Below, piece by piece: positions 25,270 to 39,599 of a stretch of 55,590 nt of DNA. The notes beneath the pieces are model-generated. The model searched no databases. It was not told the origin of the DNA and saw nothing but the letters and a program-made list of their open reading frames with translations. Made by a program: the position numbers and the translations under genes. The stretch covers positions 105,490-161,079 of the forward strand of contig WELB01000059.1 of NCBI GenBank assembly GCA_009602725.1, written 5' to 3'. This DNA comes from Spirogloea muscicola (taxonomy: Eukaryota; Streptophyta; Zygnematophyceae; Spirogloeales; Spirogloeaceae). Each line of letters opens with the position of its first letter. Position 1 is the stretch's first letter.

Positions 25270-25800
25270 GTTATTTACTTTTCCTTTCATGCGCCCCGCG
25301 CGCCTTCTCTCTCTTTTCCTGCTTTGTTTCTTCCTGTGCTTGTTTTTCTTAGCGCTTCCCCTGGCTCCCTTCTCGTACTTTCTTTTTTGGGCTGGCTGTT
25401 CCAGCCCCTATCCTCAATGGGCGAGCTCTTTCTTCTTTCGGGCTGGTTTTTCCTTCTTTTCACAGCTCTCGCACCCTCACACTCCTTCTGGGGTTCACTC
25501 TTTTTTTGGGCTGGCCAACTACAGCCATCGCCCTCTACTGGAAGAGTCCTCCTTTGGCCCCCTTCTCGTACTTTGTTCATTCTTTTTTGGGCTGGCTTTT
25601 CCAGCCCCTATCCTCAATGGGCGAGCCCTCCTCCTCTACTGGAAGAGTCTCTCTTCTTCATTTGGGCCCGGGTTTGATAAGCCCAAAGCGCTGTCGGCTG
25701 TTGCATAGCTGTGTGTTCTTGGCGCCTGTCGGCCCTTTGGACCTTGTTCAACCTTTCTGGTTTGGCCATTCACAGCCTCCGATCTGCAATTTGGATGAGC
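25270..25800 (-). repeat. Hairpin modules, minus orientation
   Basis: Three intact stems of the short type are present or nearly so. GGGCTGG 25389-25395 pairs with CCAGCCC 25401-25407, and GGGCTGG 25589-25595 pairs with CCAGCCC 25601-25607; in both the flank reads TATCCTCAATGGGCGAGC. Weaker copies lie at 25435-25475, 25500-25550 and 25725-25795. A fragment of the element 3' end (TTTCATGCGCCCCGCGCGCC) is at about 25284-25306. Confidence 0.75.
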
Positions 25801-25904
25801 TTACTTTTTGGTCTGGCCTCTTGCGCCGTTGCCTCACATTGGAAGACCTGTCTGTTCCTTTGGACGAGCCGCTTTCCTCGAAAAGCTTCCTGCTTCTGAG
25901 AAAC

Positions 25905-26335
25905 GAAGCAGCTCTTCCCCAGGGGGCGAGGGCTGCCAAGGGCCAGCACACACAGGAAGGACGAGGTCCAGAAGAGGCAGGAAGCCGAAGTACTCCATCT
26001 CGTCAGAGGGGTCGACGATGCTCTGGGAGTGGAAGAAACGAGCAGGGTGCTTGTTGCGGCAAACCGTGCCTCGTGTCGACAGGTCGCCTGTGGTCAGGGA
26101 CAGTGGTGCCTTTGACGACGAGCTCTCACACAGTCGCCACCTTCCTCAAAAGAGAACCAGTTCTTGCAATGTGACGCAATGGCTGTGAGAGGCCAGCCCA
26201 AGAACGTGTACAAGGTTGGAAGGGCCGGTCTGTCAATGGCGCCAGGGAAGCAGAAGCAAGGGGCTCTCTCCAGGGGGGGGGGCGAGGGCTGTGAACAGCC
26301 GGCCCGACCAGAGCTGACAGGGAAGAGGCCTGCCG
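25905..26335 (+). repeat. Hairpin modules, plus orientation, upstream of the bZIP gene
   Basis: Copies lie near 25910-25970, 26165-26240 (GGCTGTGAGAGGCCAGCCC) and 26265-26330 (GGGCTGTGAACAGCCGGCCC). They are the last repeats before the GC-rich island and N gap that precede the bZIP coding sequence. The stretch 25971-26164 shows nothing that I recognise. Confidence 0.65.
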
Positions 26336-26492
26336 AGCAAGCGGTTGCGCACCGCACGGGCGCAGTGGCGCGGACGAGAGAGGAGAGGGGAGGGACGCGT
26401 CGAGCAGCGCCAGGCGAGAGCTCGCGGCGGCGCGGCGGAAAGCGCCAAAGGAGGAAAGGACGGTCGGGGGGGGGGGGCCCGGGCCGCCCCCG

Positions 26493-26739
26493 NNNNNNNN
26501 NNNNNNNNNNNNNNNNNNNNNNNNNNNNNNNNNNNNNNNNNNNNNNNNNNNNNNNNNNNNNNNNNNNNNNNNNNNNNNNNNNNNNNNNNNNNNNNNNNNN
26601 NNNNNNNNNNNNNNNNNNNNNNNNNNNNNNNNNNNNNNNNNNNNNNNNNNNNNNNNNNNNNNNNNNNNNNNNNNNNNNNNNNNNNNNNNNNNNNNNNNNN
26701 NNNNNNNNNNNNNNNNNNNNNNNNNNNNNNNNNNNNNNN
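26493..26739. other. Assembly gap (247 N)
   Basis: The gap is flanked on the left by a G12-type run and CCCGGGCCGCCCCCG, so the sequence was probably lost to extreme GC content. The start of the bZIP protein lies in or near the gap. Confidence 0.98.
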
Positions 26740-29035
<2,296 letters not shown>

Positions 29036-31097
29036 GTCCAGTGGCAGCAAGCTCTCGCATGCATGCTGCGTGCGTGCTGGAGGAGGCCATGCTGGATCTT
29101 CAAAGGCTGGAAGCGACCCCCCCCCCCCGCCCTGGCCCTTCTCCAGCTGGTCCATGCGCAGCAGGAAGGGGCCCCATTGGGCAGGGCCCCGTGTGCCTTA
29201 TTGGCCAGCAGCCGGCCGATCATGAACGCCTGATCTGCGCTGGACGTCTTCTTCCTTCTCTTCTGGAGAGGGACCGATGCTGGTTTGCATCTACGACACC
29301 CTCGCATGTACAGCTGGCTCCCATCCTGAGCCGCGATGCAACTCAGCACCGAGACATACACAGCAGGGCTGGGTTCCTCGTCACAAACACCTTCTCCTGG
29401 CACGCGCCCATCTGCCCAACAGCACCCCCCAGCCCCCCTCTCTCAAACTCTTAGTGCCGCCGCTGTTTCACGTTGGTCCACATCCTCTGCAAATAGAGCT
29501 GTGGAAGCAATGCCCGGTCTGCTCAGCCGAAGGTGCCACTAGCGAGCAGAGTGGCAGCAGCCAAGTAGGTCCATATGTCGTTGAGACGACCTTGGAAGCT
29601 CTTGCACACGGCACTGCTCACATTCAAACCTACCCGTAGGACATGCATGCCTGCTCTTCCACTTATGCCAGTGGGAGTTAGGCAGCGCCATGCCAGGGTC
29701 CGTATCAACAATCAGGGATGGTGTCCAACATTTCCATTGTGACCCTTGACTCTTGCTCATCTCTTGTCTGTCTGGAACTCCCTTGCATTTGTTTCCCACT
29801 TCTTGTCGTCATACTACTGGGAAGCATGACAGCACTGATCTGAGAATGTGTGCCAATAGTGTACCTCATGACGCTCCCCATGAGACATGTCAGATTGGCA
29901 TTTGCGGATGTAGGTGTAAGACAGCTACTCAGGACAGCAGCATCTGGATGTGCCGTCGCACATCCCAGACTTCAAGATCAAGGGCAATGACTGGTTTGCT
30001 CCGTGGCGCTATGTGGGGAGGAAGTTGAGAATCTTGGTAGTCCATTGTGCTTAGCTTTGAATGCAACACCATGGACGTGCCAGCTCATCGCCCTTTGGCC
30101 AGCACTGGTGGTTGTATATTGGCTTGATGGTCAAGGTGCAGCATGCATGTAGGCCCGATATTCATGTCCTTTATGCCAGCTCATGTCCAAATGCTGGAGA
30201 CTTTACTGGCCATGCTTGCTGTGATGGCAGCCTGAGGTTTCTGCGAAGTATGCCCGACATATTTCTACTACATGACTTTACAAACCATGAGCACCCCATT
30301 CTCCACATTAATAGGCTTGCTTCGTGCTGGTGAACAAAATCAAGGAGAGGCTGGTACACCTGGTCAGTCCATACCCCACTACTCATCTCCGTCTGACTGC
30401 TGCTGTTGTACAGCATAGCCGATTGTATTTTGACCAGCTAAGCTGCTCCCAGAAGAAGCCTGCTCTGTGATTGTGGTATCGCTGACAGTGCCTGCACACA
30501 AATTGAACGCTCCAGTTGTGCTACTGCAGGATTGAGTGGTCATGGCTTGGTAGCGTGCGCAGAATTCAGCGTTTGTCACATGGGTTAAGGACATGAAGCC
30601 AAGGTACAGCCACCGAACATGGGAGACTCCCATGTGCAGCGAGCTCAGTAGCAGCACGGCTTAAAACATGACTCACAAGCTGCCAATGTCTGCGTAGTGT
30701 GCCGCTTGCAAGCTGAAGCATACAGTAGCCCTTGAACTGATCTCACCATCTTGAGGAATTCTCCATGATCGCTGTCTTTGACTGTGACGACCAGATGCAA
30801 GAGGAGCTCAGGAGCTCAGATACTCAGACTGATCAGCAGCAAATCTTTCAGTCGGCTCCAGCATGCCACAACATGGGGCCAACAATCGTCTAATCAAAAT
30901 TGGTATCTAGTGTAACCATCGTTGCTTAAGCACATTTACCAGTAGCCAAGCATGTTGTATACAGCTTGTGAGCAATGCACACTTCTGATTGTAACACGAC
31001 TCTGTGCACAAATCAAGTCAATAAATGGTGGAGGGGGAGAAGCAGGCTCGGCAGCTTGCCACAGGCCCTGTCCTACAGGATGAGTGGGGGACATGTC
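29036..31097. other. Convergent spacer between bZIP and ChlH genes
   Basis: It holds the two 3' UTRs. A TGTAA motif at about 29915-29919 could serve the bZIP transcript. A C-run lies at about 29117. I find no supported gene and none of the hairpin modules, in contrast with the other spacers. Confidence 0.5.
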
Positions 31098-34000
31098 CTA
31101 CTTATCAACCCCCTCAATTCTGTCCTCAACATCCTGATACAGCTGACGAAGCTTCTCAACGTTCTCCTCAGATGTCTCCCAATAGCCCCGCCCATTGGCC
31201 TCAAGGAACGTTTGGACCAGCTTCCGGAACGAGTTCGGATTGGTATCCAGCAATCGCTTCTGCATCTCCTCATCCTCAATGAATGTTGCATTCGCCTCTT
31301 CATAGACCCAGTTGTCAACCTGAAAATTGCAAGCCGACAAGTTGAAGTGTCCTGTACATGCTGCAGGGTTCTAAAGTCGACACCAGGTTGCCAGATATTT
31401 AACAAGCACATGACTTTCGAGTAAGTCTTTATTTGACACACCGTGCACCATGCAGCCATAGGAGCAACTACTTGACTTCGATTTCATCTAGTTCTTCATA
31501 TCAATGGCACTGCTGCAGAAATAAGTAGCTACTAATAATAGCTCAAAGCCAGTGATGTCAAGACGAGAAGGAAGGTGCGACAACAGACCTGGCCAGAGGT
31601 GGCTGACCAGCCCATTGTGTTAGTCAGGCGCTTCTCAATCTCCCGAACACCTTCATAACCACTCGAAAGCATACCCTCGTACCACTTGGGATTCAGCATC
31701 TTTGTGCGAGCATCTAACCTCACTGTCTCAGCCAGGCTACGGACCTGCACCACGACAGCACATGTGCATGTCAAGTCACAGCTATTTCTCGAAATGTAGC
31801 ATCAATGATAAGGATGACTGAAGGTGAGTCAAGTGGCTGCCTTGAGGTGTTCTGACATGCCACATTCAGCAAATTCAGAGAAGCTGGGGTGCAAAGAAAC
31901 CCAATACAAGCTAGAAGAATTGAGGCATGCCTGAGCATTTGCTGTCGTTGTATCAGCAATGTAGGCTGATGGTTTTTTCTTGTCAGCCCTTAAGCTCTGC
32001 ACCAATTTCGTCGGGTCCGAATCAAAATAGTGGCTGACATCCGTGAGTGAGATTTCACTTGAGTCCAGGTTCTGGAATGTGGCATCTGCTGTGGCGAGGG
32101 CCATCTCGAAAATGTTCCTCTTCTCGCTCATGCCCATGCCTGGGGTGTCCGAATCGAAAGCGAACGACTTGCGCGACAGATACATGTCCTGCAGAACAAA
32201 CAGGCCGCCACATCAGACACAAGCCTCACTTTGAAATAGTTGCATCAGGATTGGGTTCCTCCTGATCTGCTTATTATGCGCTTGGTTAGAAGCCGATCTA
32301 GAATCTAGAAAAACCAGAGCACTGTTGAGCTGCAGCACCTGGAGCTGCTTCTCATCGTTCCAAGAGGAGTTCTCTATGGCGAGGTTGACATTAGAGGAGT
32401 AAGATCCGGATGCGTTGGAGTACACCCTTGTGGCCGCCTCTCGCACGCTCACGCCCAAGGATGCTGCTTGCTCCATAGCATGCTTACGGACGAAGTTCAT
32501 GCCTACCGGCTCATCGAGCTCAGCTACCATCTTCACTGCCCTGTCTAAGAGATTCATCTGCAATGTGCCAGTGAAATATGACAAAGGATAAGGCAGAGGG
32601 AGTGGATCTCAGTGCAGAACTCTAGCAGTGATCACTGACCACCAACGTAACCAGTGAGGCTACTTGATGTAAGAATAGTATCCCATGCATATAAACGCCT
32701 GTGAACGCGAACCTGATTGATGAAGAGGTCACGGAAAACGCCCGAGCAATTTACTACAACATCAATCCGGGGCCTGCCAAGCTCCTCCAACGGGACAGGC
32801 TCAATCTTGTTGACCCTGCCCAAAGCATCTGGAAGAGGTCTCACTCCTATTATCCAAAGCACCTGCTTGAGCATGTGTGCACACCCAGTCAGTAAAGCCG
32901 AGGTGGGCATGTCACATGCCAACAAGTGTAGGATGAACATGATGATTAGTGCTGCTCTGCACGAACGATTGCATATTACGGGGTTACTCTTCAATGGCAC
33001 TACCATCTTTCACCTGAGCCAATGACTCCCCGTAGGTCTTGATGTTATCAGTCCCCCAGAGCACTAGGGCTATGGTTTCAGGGAATTTGCCACCATTCTC
33101 GACCTTCTGTCTGTCAATGAGTCTGTCCACAACCACCTTGGCACTCTGTGCCAGGTAGAAAGAGCTCATCAGCAATGGTCAGAGCACCAGTAAAAAGAGC
33201 TCGTCAGCAATGGTCAGACAACCGGAAGGCTCTGCAGCTGCTCTCGCAGCACATGAGCACCTAGTGCACCAGGTTGGTTGTTCACGAGCATGATAAGGAC
33301 CAGGACGTTCACCTGCAGTGCAGCTGATGTGGGGATAGCCTGTGGATCCAATGCGTGGATGTTCTTGCCCGTAGGCAAAACCTTGGGGTTGCGAATGGGA
33401 TCGCCCCCTGGACCAGGCTCAACATATCTACCCTCCAACGCTTGCATCAATCCGCCAAGCTCGTTGTCTGCAACAATCTGTTCCGATTTGGAAAGGCACA
33501 AGTTTAAATTGCAGTATAGCGACAACACAGGACTGTGTAGTGCATTGCAAGCATCTCCAAGCACGCAGTTAACAGCGTTCCCAGGGGACACTCCAGCCAA
33601 CGAGATAGTCTGTGTTCACGCTACGCAAGTGTGGTGATTGTGAGATGGGGGTGATCCTGCTACTGGACATGTCAACAAAGTCCTTGCAAGTAGGAGATAC
33701 TGGCAGGCAGTTGCGGACCTGCTTGAGGCAGAATGCAAGGAACTCAAAGAGAGAACGAAGCTTGTCTTCATCACAATTCCTGAATTGTGTGGAAGAGAGA
33801 GCCTCGACCCATGGCTCCTTTCTGCCCAGCCCAAAGAGGCCACCCAGCTTGTTCGCTACATCCACAACCTGGCGACACATGCAGTCAGGTACTCAGATTG
33901 ACTGGTGAAAGACCAGTACTGCACTATGATGCAATCTGAGCACACCTTGCTCATATTGCAAGACCACATACATGCGTCAGTGGGGATATTGACAAAAGCT

Positions 34001-37000
34001 TGTGGGCACACCTGCCCCTGCTTGTTGGTAGTCTTCTCAACAAACGCCTGAACAGTTGTCCTGCTTGCTTGAGTAATGTCAGCAAGAAGAGTGACATCTG
34101 CCAGCACTCCTTTGTCATTGCTCCTGTACACGTCCTCAATGCTTCGCCCCACTGACTGAGCAAGGATACCAGGCAGGCCATAGATTTCATCCTCTGGCCG
34201 ATCGATGCCTGCAATGTTGACTAGCGTTGCAATGGCTTCCGTTGCGCTCGGGGGCTCCCCAATGACGTGGAGGCCACAAGGAAGTAGTCGTGACTCAATC
34301 TCCATCAGCTGCCATTAGCATGGACAAGTCAACATGAGCTGGCGTGCAATAAGCAGCATTCGGTAGTACTGTGACAACACAGATGCTACCCGGACGTGTC
34401 CTTAATCAGCCAACCTCTGAAGTCTTATGTCACATATCTACTTTTCAAGCACTGTCCAATTGATACAGTAAGTAGCTCCCCATGGAGTACAGGGCTTCTG
34501 TCTATCACATGAATACTACAGAGATGTCGTTACTTGTGAAGTACTCAATAAGAGCAATAACAGCGATACCTTTCCGTATACTTGCCCCACCACTGTATCA
34601 CGCTCCTCAGAGGAGAGGTCAAGACTTTCGTCTGGGAGCTCAATGTCTTTATCTAGGTTGCACTGCTTGGCAGTGCTAATGATGCTGCTGACAATCTGAG
34701 GCCCCCGTCCAGTGTCCTTCAGTGACTGCAACAAGAGTCAGACTTATGATGAGTTAATAGCGGACCACAATTTCGACATCAACTCATAAACCCATGCTTT
34801 TGAGGTGACTGATGGTTCAGAGAATTGCTCATGACTTTCTGTGCATGACAACACGATTTAGATTGATGATCACCTGGTAAGAGGAGATGAGCTCGCTGAG
34901 CTGCTTTAGCCCCTTGTACAGCCCGGCATTCTCGGCAGGTGGAGTCAGGTAACTGATAGTGTTTGCATAGCTTCTACGCTTTGCAATGGTTGCCTCAGAG
35001 GGGTTATTGGCAGCATAATAATAGATATTCGGAATATTGCCAATCAGAGTGTCTGGGTAGCATCTGTTGGACATCCCTACTTGCTTTCCTGGCATGAATT
35101 CCAAGGAACCATGCGTGCCAAAATGTAGCACTGCATCAGCTCCAAATATTTTCTCCAAAAAGGTGTAATATGCAGCGAATCCGTGATGAGGGCTTGCGGA
35201 TTTTGAGAAGAGCAATCTCATTGGATCTCCTTCGTACCTGCGAATGATTGAGGAGTAGTATCCTCAGCGGGAATTCAATAAAAACTGGAAACGAGACTCC
35301 CTGATGGTGTGCAAGATCCATATCATATAGAGGAACAAATTCTCACCCAAAGGTCGGCTGGACACCGATGAAAACGTTCCCAAATTGTCTCCCATACACC
35401 AGCATATTCTGACCATCTGTGTTGAGCTTGCCAGGTGGTTTCCCCCAATTCTCCTCCAGGGCAGTCGAATATGGCGTAAGCCTCTCATACTCCCGGATGG
35501 GCATACGATATGCAATATTCAGGTCTGGACTGTTGAATCTTGCCTCTTTGTCATGGATGATCTCCTCTATGAGACTTTCAGCAGTCTCAGGTAAGCCATC
35601 GACACAGTATCCCACCCGCTTCAGCTCCTTCAGGACGCTGACAAGAGAAACAAACCAGCAACAATGAGAAGGAAGTAGATGGCTGCAAGCATGTGGTCTG
35701 CTTCTTGCTAGCCCATACACCAGCTCGTGTCTGGTCAGTAGGTTTTGAGCTGCACCTGTGGATGGAAGCAAAGACATTGAGATATGCTGCTGTGCCAACA
35801 TTGCCTTTGTCAGGTGGAAAACTGAAAACTGTGATTGCCAACTTCTTCTCAGCCTGCAGCATGGAAAGCACAGCCTTGAGTAAATTTGTGCTGGTGAAGT
35901 GCACGAATAACATTGTTGTAACCAATTATTGAAGCAAACCTCCCCTGTATGCGACAAAGGTATGCCGACATGCAGCAGTCTGGTGTGGTGCACACTTTCA
36001 GCTGTTCAAATGTATGGCTGTCTGAGGGACTTCATGCGGGGGAAATTTCATCCAGTGCCTAATGAAGTCTTACCGCAGGCTTCTTTCGCAGTCCAGCCCA
36101 CTTGATGGCACGAGTGCAGAGTTGCTCAACACGATCGTAGAGGCAGTGCGATTTGCCTGTTTGAAGCCATGATGCTTGCTTTGTGAGCTGAGAATGTTGG
36201 CAATTGAGGTGCAGACAACTCTTAACAATGAGACATGTCTGATTGTCTACCTTGCGGAGGAGCACATAGATGTAAAGTACCTGTACGGCTATCTCTGCCG
36301 GAGAAGACAATAGGCTCCAGGCCACCATCAAGCTCTGGCAGCGCTACTTGAAGTGCAACCTGAATTGGATGTAAACCCAGAGTGCTCTCCATCCACTCAT
36401 CCGTGGTCTGGAACACAAGGGGAAGCGCCACCATGTATGGCACATCCAGTTTCTGAAGTGCCTGGACTGCACGTGGATGGTCTTGGCTTGCGGGCCCGCC
36501 TACTAGTGCAAACCCTGCAGCCAAACACAGGGACTCGGTAAGCCTTAATGACACCAGAGGAGCATAGTCAAGCAGGTCAAATGAGGAAGTATTGACATCC
36601 ATTGTTCTGATCGCCATGCGCAGGTCTCTGCTGGGCCTGTGTCTAATATCCTTCTCAGGCAAAGGTTTCTGTGACAGGTCACAGAAACCTTTGCTCATCA
36701 GAAGCTACAGCAGCAGCTTCAATTGAGTCACTCGGAGAGTCACAGTGAGCATCCAGACCTGTGAGTGAGACAACACAGTCCACCAGTGGCTTCCTTGTGA
36801 TCGGGTCGTAGAAGAATCGCTCGACTGGTCCAGAGTAATCCAACCCACCAGCAAATATGCAAACCACTCGAGCTCCTCGGGCTTCGAGCTCCATCACAAC
36901 AGAGGCGTAATGCCCATCGTCTCCGGTCACAATGTGGCTCCGTTGCAGAACCAGACCAATGACAGGAGCATCGGGTGACTTCAAAAGAGGACCAATATCC

Positions 37001-38681
37001 CGCCTGCAAAGGAGGGTCTTGAATGTCAGCATCCAGAGTTCAAAGGGGCAATGAAGCATACAAGGAACAGTTGCCATACAGCTTGGCATACAGGTTCGCA
37101 CTACCCGTCCAATGCCTTGCAATAGATTACCTTGTGGCGGACCAGTTGAGATACTCCTTCACATCGTCATACATGCAGGGAGCCATGGGATGCCAGATGC
37201 CAGTATCCAAGAAAACCACAGGATCGTCGTACTTGAGACCCTTGCCCTTCAGCTGTGGCACATAAGCCCCAGCTATCATGACCAGGAAGTTCTCCAGATT
37301 CTCAGGAGAGCCCCCCAGCCAAAATTGCAGACTCATCATGAAGTTACGGGCATCTTGGGCCTTGTCGCTAGGGAGGTACTTCAAAACCTTCGGCAAAGTG
37401 CGTATCAGCTTTAGCATGCCCTCCTCGAAGCCTGATCCAGACTCCTTCCTCTTCTTCCTCATGAATTGAGCAATGGCGCTCTTGGACTGACCAAGCTGTA
37501 CAGAATGACAGAGAAGCATGGATCACTTCATCAATAACGAGTAAGAACGTGCACTAGGCCTCCTATTTGTGCCCGCATTGCAACCACCACCAGCGTAGCA
37601 AAAGGCGGATTGTGCCGGAAATTAGGTGTTGTGCAAATTTGACAGCGAATCTCAATGCAGACCTGCTGCTAGGGGCATAACAAGAGTGCTCGCCTCAACC
37701 CTGCCACTACAAACCTAAGAAACAGGAGAGGAAGCAACAATGCTTAAGCGGAGGAGAGAGAGAAGGGGGGCTCCTCCTACAGGGCAGGGCTTTGGAAGGC
37801 CGGCAAGTAATTCAGCCAAGACAAGAGGCCATGCAGCTGACAACGCAAGTAGTTACAGAAGAAACCCTCATACACATTGCAGCTCTGTGTGTGTGAGAGA
37901 TGTGTGGGGTGGTGAGACAGATGTTTGGCTTTTGGGGGGGCGGGGGGTGGTGGGTGGTTTGTAGGAGGGGCGGCCGCACATTTAGGTCAGCACACAAACC
38001 TGGGACATGGAGAAGGTGCCAAGCTTGTTGAGGCGCATGACCTCTGGCATAGAGGGGAAGACGAGTACAGCATCAAGGCGGCTCCTCTCCTTCTCTACTG
38101 CTTTCTTGACCTTCTCCGCGAGCTCCTCAACAAAGATCAGTGAACCGATGAAGATGTTTGCATCTTCAAGATCTCTCTGCAGAGCAAGGAGGAGTTGGAA
38201 TGAGTACAGCAAGGATCTTCAGAAGAGGACCAATGAAGACAGTCAGAGGTAGAGCGGTCGCCAATGGCAATGTGGGTGCACAATGGCAGTCATGCAAAAG
38301 CAGAGATGGCACACTGACCTGGAAGGCTGCGTAATTGTCCTTGTCCCTCAGCTCCTCCACCAAGTACCCAACCACGGACACGTTGAAGTGCTTGTCCTTT
38401 TGGTTGATGCTGCGCACAGCCGCGGACAAAGCCGACTGGTACTGGGCCTCGAGCACCACATAGACGATCTTCACCACAGGCGTGCCCGTCCGCGGCTCCG
38501 GCACAATCCTCCGCACCTCGGGCCGCACGGACGTGAACAGCCCGTTCCCGCCGCCCATCATCGCGCGGGCGCCGCCAGCCCGCCGGCAGGCCAGCTTGAG
38601 CGAGGGGCATGCCGGCGCCGCGAGGTCGCCGAGGAACGGCGACCGCAGGCGCGCCGCCGCGGGCCGGCCNACGGCAGCCAT
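31098..38681 (-). CDS. CHLH: Magnesium chelatase subunit H (protoporphyrin IX Mg-chelatase, large subunit)
   Basis: This plastid enzyme subunit binds protoporphyrin IX and, with ChlI and ChlD, inserts Mg2+, the first committed step of chlorophyll synthesis. The ATG at 38679-38681 starts a transit-peptide-like N-terminus (one ambiguous base at 38670). The mature part begins [20 protein letters not shown]. Along the minus strand the exons read [20 protein letters not shown] near 37200, [20 protein letters not shown] near 36930, [20 protein letters not shown] near 36390, [20 protein letters not shown] near 35800, [17 protein letters not shown] near 35110, and end [20 protein letters not shown] just before the TAG at 31098-31100. 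All are strongly conserved ChlH motifs. It has many introns, and no break was seen. The family assignment is certain; small exon edges are approximate. Confidence 0.96.
33159..33218 (-). repeat. Direct 25-base duplication in a ChlH intron
   Basis: AAAGAGCTCATCAGCAATGG plus TCAGA (33159-33183) recurs at 33194-33218 with one change (A to G). On the transcribed strand the unit reads TCTGACCATTGCTGATGAGC then TCTTT, a branch-point and pyrimidine-like segment just upstream of the acceptor near 33154. Confidence 0.8.
36660..36693. repeat. Perfect 16-base inverted repeat in a ChlH intron
   Basis: CAAAGGTTTCTGTGAC (36660-36675) and its exact complement (36678-36693) are separated only by AG. They lie in the intron between the exon ending VVSLTG and the exon beginning [12 protein letters not shown]. 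Confidence 0.9.
37934..37970 (+). repeat. G-rich tract, potential G-quadruplex, in a ChlH intron
   Basis: Several runs of three to seven G occur within 37 bases (GGGGGGGCGGGGGGTGGTGG, then GTGG and AGGAGGGG). On the ChlH transcript strand this is a C-rich tract. Confidence 0.6.
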
Positions 38682-39190
38682 GGCGGCGGCGGGGCGAGGG
38701 AGGGAGCGGAGAGAGCCTGGCCGGGCCGGAGCAGGGGATGGCCAAAAAACCCCTGGACGCGCCCCCAGGGGTTCGAACCCGGGACCCCGCGCCGAGCTGG
38801 CCTCCCGGAGGGCTCCCATTGGCGGGCCCGGGATCCTCTCGCGCAGGCAGTGGAGCCACGTGGCGACGGCCCGAGGTATCTGCCATCCGGGCCCGCAGCC
38901 AGTGGGCGCTGCAGCCGGCGCCACGGGGGCCGGGCGCTAGCGCCAGGTCGGCCAGCGGGCGGTGCCACGTCGGCCCCCCCGCGCTCCCAGCTCCCAGGGG
39001 CGGGGGGACCCGGGTACCCAGTGTAGTAGGAAGCGACCAGCGCCGAAGCGCGCAGCACCACCTTCCCACCGGCGTTGCCCTCGCCCTCGCGCCAGTGGCC
39101 ACCCGCGCAGTGGGCAGCGCAGAACACCGAAAGCTGCAGCACTCTCCTTCGACTCCCATCCTCCCCACGTACTGACATAGCTTCTTCAGG
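38682..39190. promoter_or_regulatory. ChlH 5' flank: GC island with a hairpin
   Basis: This very GC-rich sequence upstream of the ChlH ATG must hold the 5' UTR and promoter. CCCCTGG (38750-38756) pairs exactly with CCAGGGG (38765-38771). On the minus strand the hairpin is followed by T6 (A6 at 38744-38749). Next to it lies GGGGTTCGAACCC (38768-38780). I see no light-response or TATA element that I can name. Confidence 0.4.
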
Positions 39191-39194
39191 CCCC

Positions 39195-39565
39195 TTCGTA
39201 GCTGCTAAGCGTTTTTGGCCCCTTCGAACCTTCGTCAATTCTTTTCGGGCTAGCTTTTCACAGCCCCTGCCCCCATTGGGAGTGCCACTTCCCTTCGACT
39301 GCCCCCAATGCCATCAGCTCCTGCCAGCTGCAGTCCATATCTTCGGCTGTTTAGGTCCTCGTTTCCACTCTCTCCTTCAGAATATTGCCAATCCAGGCTA
39401 TGCACGACGTGCAGATGTGCTTCCGGTTGAGATGGGCTGCAGCACGTCATTCAGCCAGAAAAGAAAATGGAAGGCTCTTCAGCTCTTCCAACGTAAGGCA
39501 ATGGTTGTGAGAGGCCAGCCCGAAGAAACGGACAAGGTCTGAGAGGGCCGGAAAGCGCATAAAGC
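39195..39565. repeat. Hairpin modules and a retroelement piece
   Basis: A minus-orientation module lies near 39200-39290 (CGGGCTAGCTTTTCACAGCCCC). A plus module lies near 39475-39560 (GGTTGTGAGAGGCCAGCCCG, GGACAAGGTC). Between them, 39310-39440 repeats the LENIAS-type element fragment of 5500-5890 (GCTATGCACGACGTG is shared). Confidence 0.65.
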
Positions 39566-39599
39566 ACAAAACCACTTTCCGTGACTTCTGCGAGTGGGC

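Noticed and set aside
21640-26330. Hairpin modules as rho-type transcription terminators or a CRISPR array
   Set aside because: The genome is a eukaryotic nuclear one. Copies vary in spacing and orientation and there are no unique spacers of constant length.
26345-26492. N-terminal coding part of the bZIP gene left of the gap
   Set aside because: The frame is open through the N run only because N hides stops and the gap length may be arbitrary. The sequence is Arg/Gly-rich GC island with no bZIP feature.
38700-38900. A tRNA gene around GGTTCGAACC
   Set aside because: No acceptor stem, D arm or anticodon arm at the right spacing could be folded on either strand, and the T stem has a mismatch.
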